Source of the DNA: Halomonas ramblicola
GTDB taxonomy: Bacteria > Pseudomonadota > Gammaproteobacteria > Pseudomonadales > Halomonadaceae
Length of the DNA: 64,000 nt
Assembly (NCBI RefSeq): GCF_030409215.1
Contig: NZ_JAUFPL010000016.1
Location: forward strand, 54,306 to 118,305
Reading direction: 5' to 3'
Position 1 is the first letter of the stretch, and each line of letters opens with the position of its first letter. Below are positions 17,460 to 25,464 of this stretch, piece by piece. A program made the translations under genes and the position numbers. The notes beneath the pieces were generated by a model, which searched no databases, was not told the origin of the DNA, and saw only the letters and a list, made by a program, of their open reading frames with translations.

Positions 17460-18314
17460 ATGTCCCGAACGAACCGCCTGCATGAACTCCTCAGGAGGCT
17501 GCGACACCACGATGGCCCCGTCAGCGGACCGGACCTCGCCGAGGCGCTGGGTGTGCCGCTGCGCACCCTCTACCAGGACATCGCCGCGCTCAGGGCGGTG
17601 GGAGTCGAGGTGGTCAGCGAACCCGGCCAGGGGTATGTACTGCCGCCCGATGTCCTGCTGCCGCCCCTGGCGCTGCGGGAGCCCGCCGCCGCGCAGCCGG
17701 CCGAACTGGTCTTCTACACCCACCCCCTCTCGCGGGGCGGCATCGTGCACTGGATGCTCGAGGAGCTCGGCGTGCCCTATCGCCTGGTGACCCTGGAGTA
17801 CGGCGCCACGATGAAGTCGCCCGACTACCTGGCCATCAACCCCATGGGCAAGGTGCCGGCCATTCGCCACGGCGAGCGGGTGGTCACCGAGGCCGCCGCC
17901 ATCTGCGCCTACCTCGCCGATGCCTTCCCCGAGGCCGACCTGGTGCCGCCGCCCCCGGCGAGAGGCGACTACTACCGCTGGTTGTTCTTCGCCGCCGGGC
18001 CGCTGGAGGCCGCCATCTCGCTGGACAGTCTGGGCTTCCGGCCCAGCGTGGAGCAGCGGATGCGGCTGGGTTCGGGTGACTATGCGGCGGTGATCGACAC
18101 CCTGGCCGCCGCCGTGGAGGGACGCCGCTACATCGCGGGTGATGCCTTCAGCGCCGCCGACGTCTACGTCGGCTCCCACATCGGCTGGGGCATGCAGTTC
18201 GGCACCCTTCCCCGGCGCCCCGAGTTCGAGGCCTACTGGGCGGGACTGAAGGACCGGCCGGCGCGCCAGCAGTGTGAGGCGTTCGTCCAGCAGGCCCTGG
18301 CCCAGCAGGCCTGA
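17460..18314 (+). CDS. HTH (WYL-regulator type) fused to glutathione S-transferase
   Basis: Fusion of 284 residues. Residues 1-65 are a winged HTH of the HTH_11 type seen at the N-terminus of YafY/WYL regulators (NRLHELLRRLRHHDGPVSG, LRTLYQDIAALRAVGVEV, then GQGYVLPPD). Residues 81-155 are a thioredoxin-fold GST N-domain (ELVFYTHPLSRGG, NPMGKVPAI with cis-Pro, TEAAAICAYLAD). Residues 160-284 are the helical GST C-domain. No WYL effector domain is present. It could be a glutathione- or electrophile-sensing regulator. AGGAGG lies five bases before the ATG. It overlaps the next ORF by one base. Confidence 0.85.
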   Translation: MSRTNRLHELLRRLRHHDGPVSGPDLAEALGVPLRTLYQDIAALRAVGVEVVSEPGQGYVLPPDVLLPPLALREPAAAQPAELVFYTHPLSRGGIVHWMLEELGVPYRLVTLEYGATMKSPDYLAINPMGKVPAIRHGERVVTEAAAICAYLADAFPEADLVPPPPARGDYYRWLFFAAGPLEAAISLDSLGFRPSVEQRMRLGSGDYAAVIDTLAAAVEGRRYIAGDAFSAADVYVGSHIGWGMQFGTLPRRPEFEAYWAGLKDRPARQQCEAFVQQALAQQA

Positions 18315-19132
18315 TGGCGAAACGCAGCATGCTCCCGCGGCTCTCGCGCCACTGGCCTCTCGCCCTGGTGCTGCTGATGCTGCTGCTGTGGTCGCTGGCA
18401 GGCCGGGGGCTGGCTGATGCGTTGTTCCTGCCGGTGTGGGTAGTGGCCACCCAGCTGATCGTGGCCGGTAGCCTGGAGGCGGCTCGGCTGCAGCGCCGGG
18501 CCTGGCTCGACCAGTACCTCTTCGACGACTCGCCCTGGCATCGTTGGCTGCGTGGCGGCCTGGTGATGGTGCTGCGCCACCAGCTGGTAGGGGCCCTGCT
18601 GGCGCTGGTGTTGCTGGTCAAGCTGCGCCTGCTGCCGCTCGTCGCCTGGCCGCTGCTGCTGGCGGGGGCGGCCGGCCTGGTGCTGGCGCGCCAATGGATG
18701 CGTCGTCGCCTGGCGCGCCACGTGATCGGCGAGCGGCTGCCGGCGGTGACCCGGCGCCTGCTGGTGCCACCCGTGGCTGGCCTGCTGGCCCTGGTGCTGG
18801 TGGTCGCGGCGTTCTGGCTGCCGCAGCCCTGGCTGGTCGGCCTGGGCTGGGAGGAGGCGATCGCTGACCACCTGCCGGGCGACGAAGGCGGTTCGCTGCT
18901 GGCCTTCTTCGAGCGGCTGGCCGCCAGCGCCGAGGTCACCCAGTACTGGGCCATGCAGAACGCCATGGAGCGGCTCCTGCTCGGCCCTCTCATGACGCTG
19001 CTGGGCTGGTTGCTGTTACTGCTGACCCAGGGCGTCGTCGCCTGGGCCTATGTCCGCCTGCTGGTGGGGGTCGATGCCCTGCGAAGGGAGCGACCGGCGG
19101 TGACCCGCCGGCATCGGGAGGAGTCGCCATGA
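18314..19132 (+). CDS. Unknown integral membrane protein
   Basis: Unrecognised 272-residue protein with five to seven hydrophobic segments (WPLALVLLMLLLWSLA near residue 15, ALFLPVWVVATQLIVAG, LVGALLALVLLVKLRLLPLV, LVPPVAGLLALVLVVAAFWL, and a C-terminal LLLGPLMTLLGWLLLLLTQG). Charged, Arg-rich loops lie between them. It starts on the last base of the HTH-GST gene and overlaps the next gene by 4 bases, so the three are probably co-translated. No enzymatic motif seen. Confidence 0.75.
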   Translation: MAKRSMLPRLSRHWPLALVLLMLLLWSLAGRGLADALFLPVWVVATQLIVAGSLEAARLQRRAWLDQYLFDDSPWHRWLRGGLVMVLRHQLVGALLALVLLVKLRLLPLVAWPLLLAGAAGLVLARQWMRRRLARHVIGERLPAVTRRLLVPPVAGLLALVLVVAAFWLPQPWLVGLGWEEAIADHLPGDEGGSLLAFFERLAASAEVTQYWAMQNAMERLLLGPLMTLLGWLLLLLTQGVVAWAYVRLLVGVDALRRERPAVTRRHREESP

Positions 19133-20277
19133 CGGCGTCGCGCGCTTCGCTCCCGGATTCCCGAGAGCGGCGCTGCCTGCCGGGTGGCTGGCGCCGCTGG
19201 ATGCCGACGCTGCTGGTGGTCGCGCCGCTGCTGTTGCTGCTCGAGGGCGGCCATCGCTGGCTCGAGTCGCGCAGCCAGGCACCGCTGTTCCGGGTGATCG
19301 TGGCGGGCGAGTCGCTGACCCTGGATGCCGAGACCCATGCCGCCTTCTCCCGGGACCTGGCCGCGCTCACCGACGATGCCCGGGGTCGGCTCGCGGCGCG
19401 CATGACGCCATGGGTCGAGGCGCGCCTCGCGGCGGCCTTCGCCCCGCTGGAGGCGGCGGTACCCGGTTACCTGGACTGGTACTTCTCCGCGACCGGCAGC
19501 TACACCCGCCTCGGCGTGGCCCTGGTCGGCGACCTGGACGGCTGGCTGGACGAGCAGCTGCACTCACGCCTGGTGGAGCCGAGCGGCATCGAGGCGGCCC
19601 TGGCCGAGCTCCAGGCGGACTACCCCCGGCGCCTGGCCCGTGAACAGCAAAGGCTGACCGATGCACTGGCCACCACGCTGCAGGCACGCTATGCCCCGCG
19701 CCAGGCGGATGCGGAGGAGGGCGACGGGGCGCTCGCCGCCCTCGACCTGGACGGGGTGCTGCAGCGCTCGCTGCACGACGGCCTCGACCGGTCGCGCTGG
19801 AACGTCGCCGCCGTGGGCGGCGGCGGTGCGGGGTTGCTGGCCGGCCGGGCCATGGCGGCTCGCCTGGGGAGTACGACGGCGGTACAGGGCAGCCGCATGG
19901 TAGTGCGCAGCCTAACGGCGCGCCTGGGGGCCGGCACCGCGCGGGCGCTGCTGGGCGGCGGCGCGGCGGCGGCGGCCAGCGCCCCCACCGGCCCGGGCGC
20001 CCTGGTGGCGGGTACCGTCACCACCGCGGCGACCCTGGCCGGCATCGCCGGCAGCGAATTCGCCCTGCTCAAGGCGCAGAAGGCCCTTCAGCGTCCGGCC
20101 ATGCAGGCCCAGCTGCAGGAGGAGCTCGCCCGCACCCGGGCCGCGATGGCCCTGACGCTGGAGGCCTCTACCGCCGGCGCGGCCCGGGCCCTGGAGGAGC
20201 GGTTGGCCCGTGCGGCCTCCCCCGAGGAGGTCCAGACGCCCGAGACCTACCGGATCCTCGGCCGGCGGGACGAGTAG
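19129..20277 (+). CDS. Unknown membrane-anchored protein with Gly/Ala-rich hydrophobic core
   Basis: Unrecognised 382-residue protein. One N-terminal membrane segment (about residues 26-41) is followed by an alpha-helical, probably periplasmic region to about residue 220. Then comes a roughly 95-residue Gly/Ala-rich hydrophobic stretch (AAVGGGGAGLLAGRAMAA, ARALLGGGAAAAASAPTG, LVAGTVTTAATLAGIAG) resembling glycine-zipper helices, and a charged helical C-terminus. The ATGA overlap with the preceding gene implies the two work together. Function unknown. Confidence 0.75.
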   Translation: MTASRASLPDSRERRCLPGGWRRWMPTLLVVAPLLLLLEGGHRWLESRSQAPLFRVIVAGESLTLDAETHAAFSRDLAALTDDARGRLAARMTPWVEARLAAAFAPLEAAVPGYLDWYFSATGSYTRLGVALVGDLDGWLDEQLHSRLVEPSGIEAALAELQADYPRRLAREQQRLTDALATTLQARYAPRQADAEEGDGALAALDLDGVLQRSLHDGLDRSRWNVAAVGGGGAGLLAGRAMAARLGSTTAVQGSRMVVRSLTARLGAGTARALLGGGAAAAASAPTGPGALVAGTVTTAATLAGIAGSEFALLKAQKALQRPAMQAQLQEELARTRAAMALTLEASTAGAARALEERLARAASPEEVQTPETYRILGRRDE

Positions 20278-20283
20278 GGCGCC

Positions 20284-20781
20284 TCACAGGCCGTGCAGGC
20301 GGCGGTGCAGGCCGCGGAGGCGTTCGGCGAACTCCGGCACTGGCCCCTCGACGACCGCTTCCGGCACCACCTCCCGGATCGGCAGCGGCGCCACCGGCGC
20401 CGGACCGACGCCCAACTCCTCCAGCCAGTCCATCAGCTGCGCCGACGAGCTGGCGTAGACGATGCGTCCCAGCCTTACCCAGCCGTGGGCCGCCGCACAC
20501 ATCGGGCAGTGTTCCCCGGAGGTGTAGACCGTGGCCCGCGCCCGCTGCTCCGGCGTCAGGTGCTGCGCCGCCCAGCGCGCCAGGAAGAACTCCGGATGCT
20601 GGGTGCTGTCGCCCCCGGCCACGTGGTTGTGGTCCTCCGCCAGTACCTCGCCGTCACCGCTCACCAGCACCGAGCCGAACGGCTCGTCGCCGGCCTCCAG
20701 CGCTTGCTCCGCCAGCGCCACGCAGCGTTCCAGATACTCCATGTCCTTGGCATCGATCATCGCCTTTTCTCCCGTGGGCAT
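20284..20781 (-). CDS. Nucleoside/nucleobase deaminase-like protein
   Basis: Zinc-dependent deaminase fold of 165 residues. The zinc ligands and catalytic Glu are in TQHPEFFLARWA (HPE instead of the commoner HAE) and GEHCPMCAAAH (CPMC). Probably deaminates a guanine, cytosine or related base or nucleoside; TadA is less likely because the protein lacks its substrate-loop pattern. The start at 20781 has GGAGAGG seven bases upstream; ATG at 20760 is the alternative. Convergent with the membrane-protein pair. Confidence 0.85.
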   Translation of the reverse strand: MPTGEKAMIDAKDMEYLERCVALAEQALEAGDEPFGSVLVSGDGEVLAEDHNHVAGGDSTQHPEFFLARWAAQHLTPEQRARATVYTSGEHCPMCAAAHGWVRLGRIVYASSSAQLMDWLEELGVGPAPVAPLPIREVVPEAVVEGPVPEFAERLRGLHRRLHGL

Positions 20782-20808
20782 TCCGATACCTCTCCAGCAT
20801 ATGAGTGA

Positions 20809-20934
20809 CGGAGCGGCGTTGCATTGGCGCTCTTGCCTTTCCTCGGCCCCAGGGCGCTGGGCCGCGAGCGCTGGTATGCCGATTATCGGGTGCGCATCGC
20901 CCGGGTGGAGCGGGAGTACGGCCTGGCGACGTGA
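20809..20934 (+). pseudogene. Orphan C-terminal gene fragment (possible)
   Basis: An open frame without a start codon runs to a TGA at 20932-20934. From 20827 it reads ALLPFLGPRALGRERWYAD and then YRVRIARVEREYGLAT, with the GC-rich third positions typical of real genes here. A stop at 20806 closes it upstream. It looks like the tail of a lost gene; I do not recognise the parent. Confidence 0.35.
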
Positions 20935-20947
20935 CCCGCGGGGCGGT

Positions 20948-21502
20948 TCACTCCCGCCACTTGATGTTGCAGCCCATGGAGGGCTTCTGGCGCTCGCTGG
21001 GGGCCTGGCCGGCCAGCACGGCGTCGGCCGCGGCACGCAGGTCCTCGCCGGTCACCGGCGTCTCTTCCTTGCTGGGGCGGCTGTCGTCGAACTGGCCGCG
21101 GTAGGCGAGCCGGTGGTCGGCGTCGAAGAGGAAGAAGTCCGGCGTGCAGGCGGCCTCGAAGGCGCGGGCCACGTCCTGGCTCTCGTCCACCAGGTAGGGG
21201 AAGGCGTAGCCGCGCTCGGCGATCTCCTCGCGCATCTTCTCGGGGCTGTCGTCGGGGTGGCTGGCGTAGTCGTTGCTGTTGATGCCGACCACGGCGAGCC
21301 CCTTGGCCTGGTACTCCCGGGCGAACTCGGCCAGGGCGTCGGCGATGTGCTTGACGAAGGGGCAGTGGTTGCACATGAAGACCACCAGCAGCGGCTGGCC
21401 GGCGAAGTCGTCGCTGGCGACCTGGCGACCGTCGGGGTCGGGCAGGCGGAAGGCGGGCAGCAGGCTGCCCAGCTCGATCATGTTGGAAGGGGTCAGGGTC
21501 AT
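20948..21502 (-). CDS. Thioredoxin-family (AhpC/TSA-like) protein
   Basis: Cytoplasmic 184-residue thioredoxin-fold protein. The active-site region is VFMCNHCPFVKHI (CxxC near residues 44-47), followed by VVGINSND and a cis-Pro region TPDFFLFD. It belongs to the peroxiredoxin-like/thioredoxin group that often reduces or senses thiols; no specific partner is evident. The start at 21502 is chosen because GAGGAGG lies six bases upstream. Monocistronic by context. Confidence 0.87.
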   Translation of the reverse strand: MTLTPSNMIELGSLLPAFRLPDPDGRQVASDDFAGQPLLVVFMCNHCPFVKHIADALAEFAREYQAKGLAVVGINSNDYASHPDDSPEKMREEIAERGYAFPYLVDESQDVARAFEAACTPDFFLFDADHRLAYRGQFDDSRPSKEETPVTGEDLRAAADAVLAGQAPSERQKPSMGCNIKWRE

Positions 21503-21654
21503 GGCAAGCCTCCTCATTTCGGTGCTGACTCCCTTCAGCATAACAGGGCCGCGATTAGAGGTGATGCGATGAACACGGCGGGTGAGCCCTTCTGCGGCGG
21601 TCGTGCAGACAGCGAATGGTGCTCGTTTAAAAGCTGATGAATGAATCTGCCCGC

Positions 21655-21678
21655 AAAAGGCAGGGCATAAGCCCTGCC
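21655..21678 (-). terminator. Terminator of the papain-like/ATP-grasp operon
   Basis: Read on the minus strand: perfect 8-base stem GGCAGGGC / GCCCTGCC with a TTAT loop, followed by TTTTGC. It lies 43 bases beyond the ATP-grasp stop codon. Confidence 0.88.
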
Positions 21679-21721
21679 CTTGGTCACATTCAGCCTGGAA
21701 TCGAGACGACCTTGAACGAGT

Positions 21722-23029
21722 CTAGACGTAGAAGTCCAGCTCCTCTTGGGCCTTGAGCAGGTCCCGCATCTTGATCGGATCGTCACCGAAGAAGAACACC
21801 AGGCCCCAGTGCGTGCCGAAAGCCGACCGGTCCGGAACCGTCTCTTCGGCCGGCGCGACCAGCTCGTGATACTCGAAGTACGGGTGCTCGACGGTTTCCT
21901 TGGGCATCTCCAGCTTGCTGACGACACGACGCCGTGGATACACGCCAAAGCAACCCGCATAGCCTTTCGCGTCGACCACTTCGCGGGGAAAGAAGGCATC
22001 CACCTCCTCCTTGGTGCTCTTGGGATCGAAGACCAGCATTGATGCCTGATAGGCATTGAATCCATAGGCGCGCTCGATGAGCTCGAAGGCCTTGAAGCCG
22101 GGTGGGCGATAGGCGATCTCACCGAAGTACATCTCGCCGTCCGCCGCCACGAAATACTCGGGATGGATCAGACCGAACTGGATATCGAATGTCTTGATCA
22201 ATTTCTTGATCTGCTTGGTGATGGCATCGCGCCAGCTCTCGAGCTCCCGTGTGGCGGGCACGAACACCGAATAGCCCAGGGTCACGTACTCGGAGATATT
22301 GAGGAACTTGATCTCACCATCGTGGATCCAGGCCTCGATGGCAAACTCCCAGCCATCAAGGTGACTCTCCATCAGCAATGGATACTCTTCGACCGGTATG
22401 CTGTCGATCTCGTCTATCTTGCGGATCATGCGGTGTCCCAGACAACCGGCCTTGTCGAAGGCCTTGACATGAATCGGGTCATCGGGGTCGCCGTCGAGCT
22501 TGAGCAGCGTCTGGTTGACTCGTTTCATGAAGCGGATGATGTCATCTTTCTCATGTGCTTCCTCGAAGATCCCTACGCGAATACCGCCAAGCTGGGCGCG
22601 GCGCTTCATCAGGGCCTTGTCCCGAAACAGGATGGACTGCCCGTACATGCGGGGGTTGTCCATGAGGACGGAGTTGATCGCGCCGGACCATTCGACGGTC
22701 TCCTCGAACAGCGGTATGGCCACATCAACGCCTTCCGCCTTGAGCCGTTCGGCAATTTCCATGGATCGATCATTCAGGCGCACGAAATCCCATTGAATGT
22801 ACGGGATCTTGTTGGCTTCGCAGAAGTCGGCGGCCCAATCGGGTGCAACCACCACGTAGCGGCGGTCAAACTTCTGCGCGGCCTTGATGGCATTGACGCT
22901 CCAGCCCAGCAGTGCGATGTAGCCCTTGTTGGGGTCCTTGGGAGTTTCAGTTCCCTTGACCGAATCCAGTGTCGGGTCGGTCCAGCTAGAGATGTCCTTG
23001 GCGGCCGGGGTTTCTGATACGGTCGACAT
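21722..23029 (-). CDS. ATP-grasp ligase of unknown product
   Basis: Protein of 435 residues with an ATP-grasp architecture: N-terminal nucleotide-type pre-ATP-grasp region (about 35-130), candidate ATP-lysine in HVKAFDKAGCLG (K189), acidic residues in LMESHLDGWEFAIEAW (E221, E228, E232), and metal/phosphate residues in HPEYF (E291) and FGEIAYRPPGFK (E304, R308). Such enzymes join a carboxylate to an amine through an acyl-phosphate. The start at 23029 is backed by AAGGAGAG. It lies 85 bases downstream of the papain-like gene. Its GC content is visibly lower than the neighbours. Partner substrate unknown. Confidence 0.8.
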   Translation of the reverse strand: MSTVSETPAAKDISSWTDPTLDSVKGTETPKDPNKGYIALLGWSVNAIKAAQKFDRRYVVVAPDWAADFCEANKIPYIQWDFVRLNDRSMEIAERLKAEGVDVAIPLFEETVEWSGAINSVLMDNPRMYGQSILFRDKALMKRRAQLGGIRVGIFEEAHEKDDIIRFMKRVNQTLLKLDGDPDDPIHVKAFDKAGCLGHRMIRKIDEIDSIPVEEYPLLMESHLDGWEFAIEAWIHDGEIKFLNISEYVTLGYSVFVPATRELESWRDAITKQIKKLIKTFDIQFGLIHPEYFVAADGEMYFGEIAYRPPGFKAFELIERAYGFNAYQASMLVFDPKSTKEEVDAFFPREVVDAKGYAGCFGVYPRRRVVSKLEMPKETVEHPYFEYHELVAPAEETVPDRSAFGTHWGLVFFFGDDPIKMRDLLKAQEELDFYV

Positions 23030-23114
23030 GTGCTGCTCTCCTTCTGCCTGGGGCAGGGTATTGACGCTCGGTTTCGAGCGGTCTTGTCGAGCTTGAGTGC
23101 CAAGCATCGTCGGA

Positions 23115-25133
23115 CTATCGCCCCGACGCCCAGCTCTGCCGGGCCAGACGCATGGCCCGATCTACTTCGCCGGCTGGAATATCCGCCGGCTCGCCCTTCT
23201 CGAGCGGGTCGTAGTGAAAGACGTATAATCGCGAGGCGAACTCGACAACCGGCAGCGAGGCCTCACCGTAGCGTTCGCCGTTGCCCTGGGTCGAGGTGAC
23301 GATTCCCTGTCCCCAGTCTTGCCCACTGTCGTTGTTGGGATTGAAGAAGTACACCCGCATGACCTGGCTCGGATCGAGTGCAAGGCGCTGGATGGTGATC
23401 GCGTGCCAGCCGAGAAAGCGCGTGGCGCTATCGGTCACCGCAATGCCCGCGGGTTGCGGATTGATCACCGGAATGTTGCCGTTGTAGAAGGGGTGATACG
23501 CCGCATAAAAGTCACGAATGAACCCCTCGAAGTCCTTCAGGCCGCCGGTAAAGACATCGACCGCGATGCGGAACCCATGGCCCACATGATCGCCATGGAA
23601 CTCGGCGTTGACCCACTTGTGCGGGTCCTCTCCGCGTCCGGCACTGCGGCGTCCCATCTCGAAGTAGATGCGATCCAGGTGTGGGACGGTGAGCAGGGAC
23701 ACGGCGTCCACATCCACGGGTGGCTCGGCTGCCAGGCCAGCCCCGAGCTCGCGGGAAGAAATGCTGTAGCCCTCGAAGCGCATCACGATCTCGTCGTCCC
23801 GCGCCGCCCAGGCGACGACGCGGAGCAGGTCAGCCGGCGTATTGAAGGCCCACATGGACAGGGCGCGCGTGGACTGGCAGGTGGGGTAATTCCCCTGTCC
23901 CACGCCCAGCGGGCGGCCGAGCACATTGAGCACGTCGGCGAGCAGAAAGCATTCTGGCGAGCGGCGGTTACCAAAGACAGCCACGATCTTCTGTGCCGCG
24001 GCATCGCACAACGACAGTCTTAGCTGCCGCCACAGCGACGGGGCCACCGGAGGCGAGTACAGAATGCCTCGCTCGAGCATCATGGCAAGGCCATAGGCGG
24101 CCTGGCTGGTTTCGGCAAACAGGGCCTCATCGATCAGCGTGTGAATCAACGCCGGGTAACAGTGAAAGGCGTCTGCCCCCGTATGGCTCAGGCCCAGTGC
24201 CGTGGGGATCAGCGCGTTCCATCGATTCCTCAGGTAACGTATGAACCCTGGCATGTAGGGCGAGACTAGGCCGGTGCTGTGCATGGCCTGGGCAAAGGCA
24301 ATGGCCTCCTGCAGCAGGGTCGCGTCGTCCATGCCCGCCAGCCGCTCGGCGTACACGTCAAAGCCGGGATCTTCGCGGCAGCCTTCGGTGGGACCGAAGA
24401 CGGCATTGACGAGTTTGCGGGCATCCTCCCCGGCCTCTCCCACTATGGTGTCCGGCGTGTTCAGGCAGGCGGCGATCTGGGTCACCATCTGCTTGACACC
24501 ATCGACCTGTACCGGGCGCTGCTCGAGAATCCGCCAGACCTCGGCCACCAGATGCTCCAGAAGATTCTCGTAGCCCAGATGCTCAAGCAGGTAGTGATAC
24601 AGATTCTGGACGGCGTACCCGAGCCGGTCAGGCCGCAGCCGGTCGCCCTCGTGCAGGTCGCTGACCACGAGATCGAGGTTCATGGCCATCACCTGAGCGA
24701 GAAAGTGATGAGCGTGCTCCGCCGAGAGCGAAGGGTGCGAATAGTCGCCCTTGGCAACAGCCAGCAGGCGAATCTGGCTCAGGCTTTCGACCAGGGTGGC
24801 GACCGGGTCGCCATGACGTATGGTACGTACGGCGAGCGAAGGCACCAGCGTCTGGGGATAATCCCAGTCACTACCACCGAAGAACCCGGCGGCCTCGAGC
24901 GCCGGTACCCGCGCGTAGAGTGCTTCCAGCCCCCTGGCATCGAACATCAAGGGGCGTGCCGCATCGATCACCTCGAATACGGGAGAGGCTCCTGCAACGG
25001 CATTTGCGGCGCAAAGCCGCTCGATGGCGGCGTCGAGCGGCTTCACCAGCTCGCCTGACGTGCCGTCGTCATGGCGGGCGGACTCGTGAATATCCATGCT
25101 CATCGGCCCAGGGTTCGTCCAATCTCGTGACAT
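23115..25133 (-). CDS. Large protein with papain-like C-terminal domain, partner of ATP-grasp
   Basis: Unrecognised 672-residue protein, no signal peptide or membrane segment. Residues 1 to about 400 look helical. The C-terminal part carries an ordered signature like clan CA peptidases: Gln413 six residues before Cys419 (QGNYPTCQSTRAL), His577 in GWHAITIQR, Asn598 in VYFFNPNNDSGQDWGQG. The Q-6-C spacing equals papain's oxyanion Gln/catalytic Cys, and the H...N...WG order also matches. It could be a peptidase, transamidase or acyl-transfer enzyme. Start at 25133 is chosen for AAGGTG six bases upstream; ATGs at 25193, 25103 and 25097 are less supported. First gene of a two-gene operon. Confidence 0.75.
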   Translation of the reverse strand: MSRDWTNPGPMSMDIHESARHDDGTSGELVKPLDAAIERLCAANAVAGASPVFEVIDAARPLMFDARGLEALYARVPALEAAGFFGGSDWDYPQTLVPSLAVRTIRHGDPVATLVESLSQIRLLAVAKGDYSHPSLSAEHAHHFLAQVMAMNLDLVVSDLHEGDRLRPDRLGYAVQNLYHYLLEHLGYENLLEHLVAEVWRILEQRPVQVDGVKQMVTQIAACLNTPDTIVGEAGEDARKLVNAVFGPTEGCREDPGFDVYAERLAGMDDATLLQEAIAFAQAMHSTGLVSPYMPGFIRYLRNRWNALIPTALGLSHTGADAFHCYPALIHTLIDEALFAETSQAAYGLAMMLERGILYSPPVAPSLWRQLRLSLCDAAAQKIVAVFGNRRSPECFLLADVLNVLGRPLGVGQGNYPTCQSTRALSMWAFNTPADLLRVVAWAARDDEIVMRFEGYSISSRELGAGLAAEPPVDVDAVSLLTVPHLDRIYFEMGRRSAGRGEDPHKWVNAEFHGDHVGHGFRIAVDVFTGGLKDFEGFIRDFYAAYHPFYNGNIPVINPQPAGIAVTDSATRFLGWHAITIQRLALDPSQVMRVYFFNPNNDSGQDWGQGIVTSTQGNGERYGEASLPVVEFASRLYVFHYDPLEKGEPADIPAGEVDRAMRLARQSWASGR

Positions 25134-25464
25134 GTCAATCACCTTTGGATAGGCCACGCGCAGGACATTCTGCACCCTCAGCAGGTGTCGCAACGGCGAA
25201 TCCGGCGGACACTGTCCGTTACCCTAAGATTAGCACCGGAAAAACAGCTACTGGCCTCCCGGCGCCTTGCGGTGCGGCAAGAGGCTGGGAGAGGCAGTCG
25301 TGAGCATGGTTCCATGGGGCACCAGGCACTGTAGCGAGCCGCTGGTGGTCGATCACGTGGCCTTCGGCGCCCTGGCGCTACCCGGTAGTGGCGTCCGTGA
25401 CCTGATGCCCGTCGAGGGGCGGTCAAGGACCGGATCCATGGAGAACGGCATGCCTTGGGGTATA
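25134..25464 (-). promoter_or_regulatory. Upstream region of the papain-like/ATP-grasp operon
   Basis: 331 bases without a supported gene. It contains the dyad CGGACA-C-TGTCCG at 25206-25218, 73 bases before the start of the papain-like gene, a candidate operator, and TAATCT on the minus strand nearby as a weak -10 candidate. A short CTTGC/GCAAG hairpin near 25270 may end the decayed hydrolase gene. Nothing else is evident. Confidence 0.4.
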
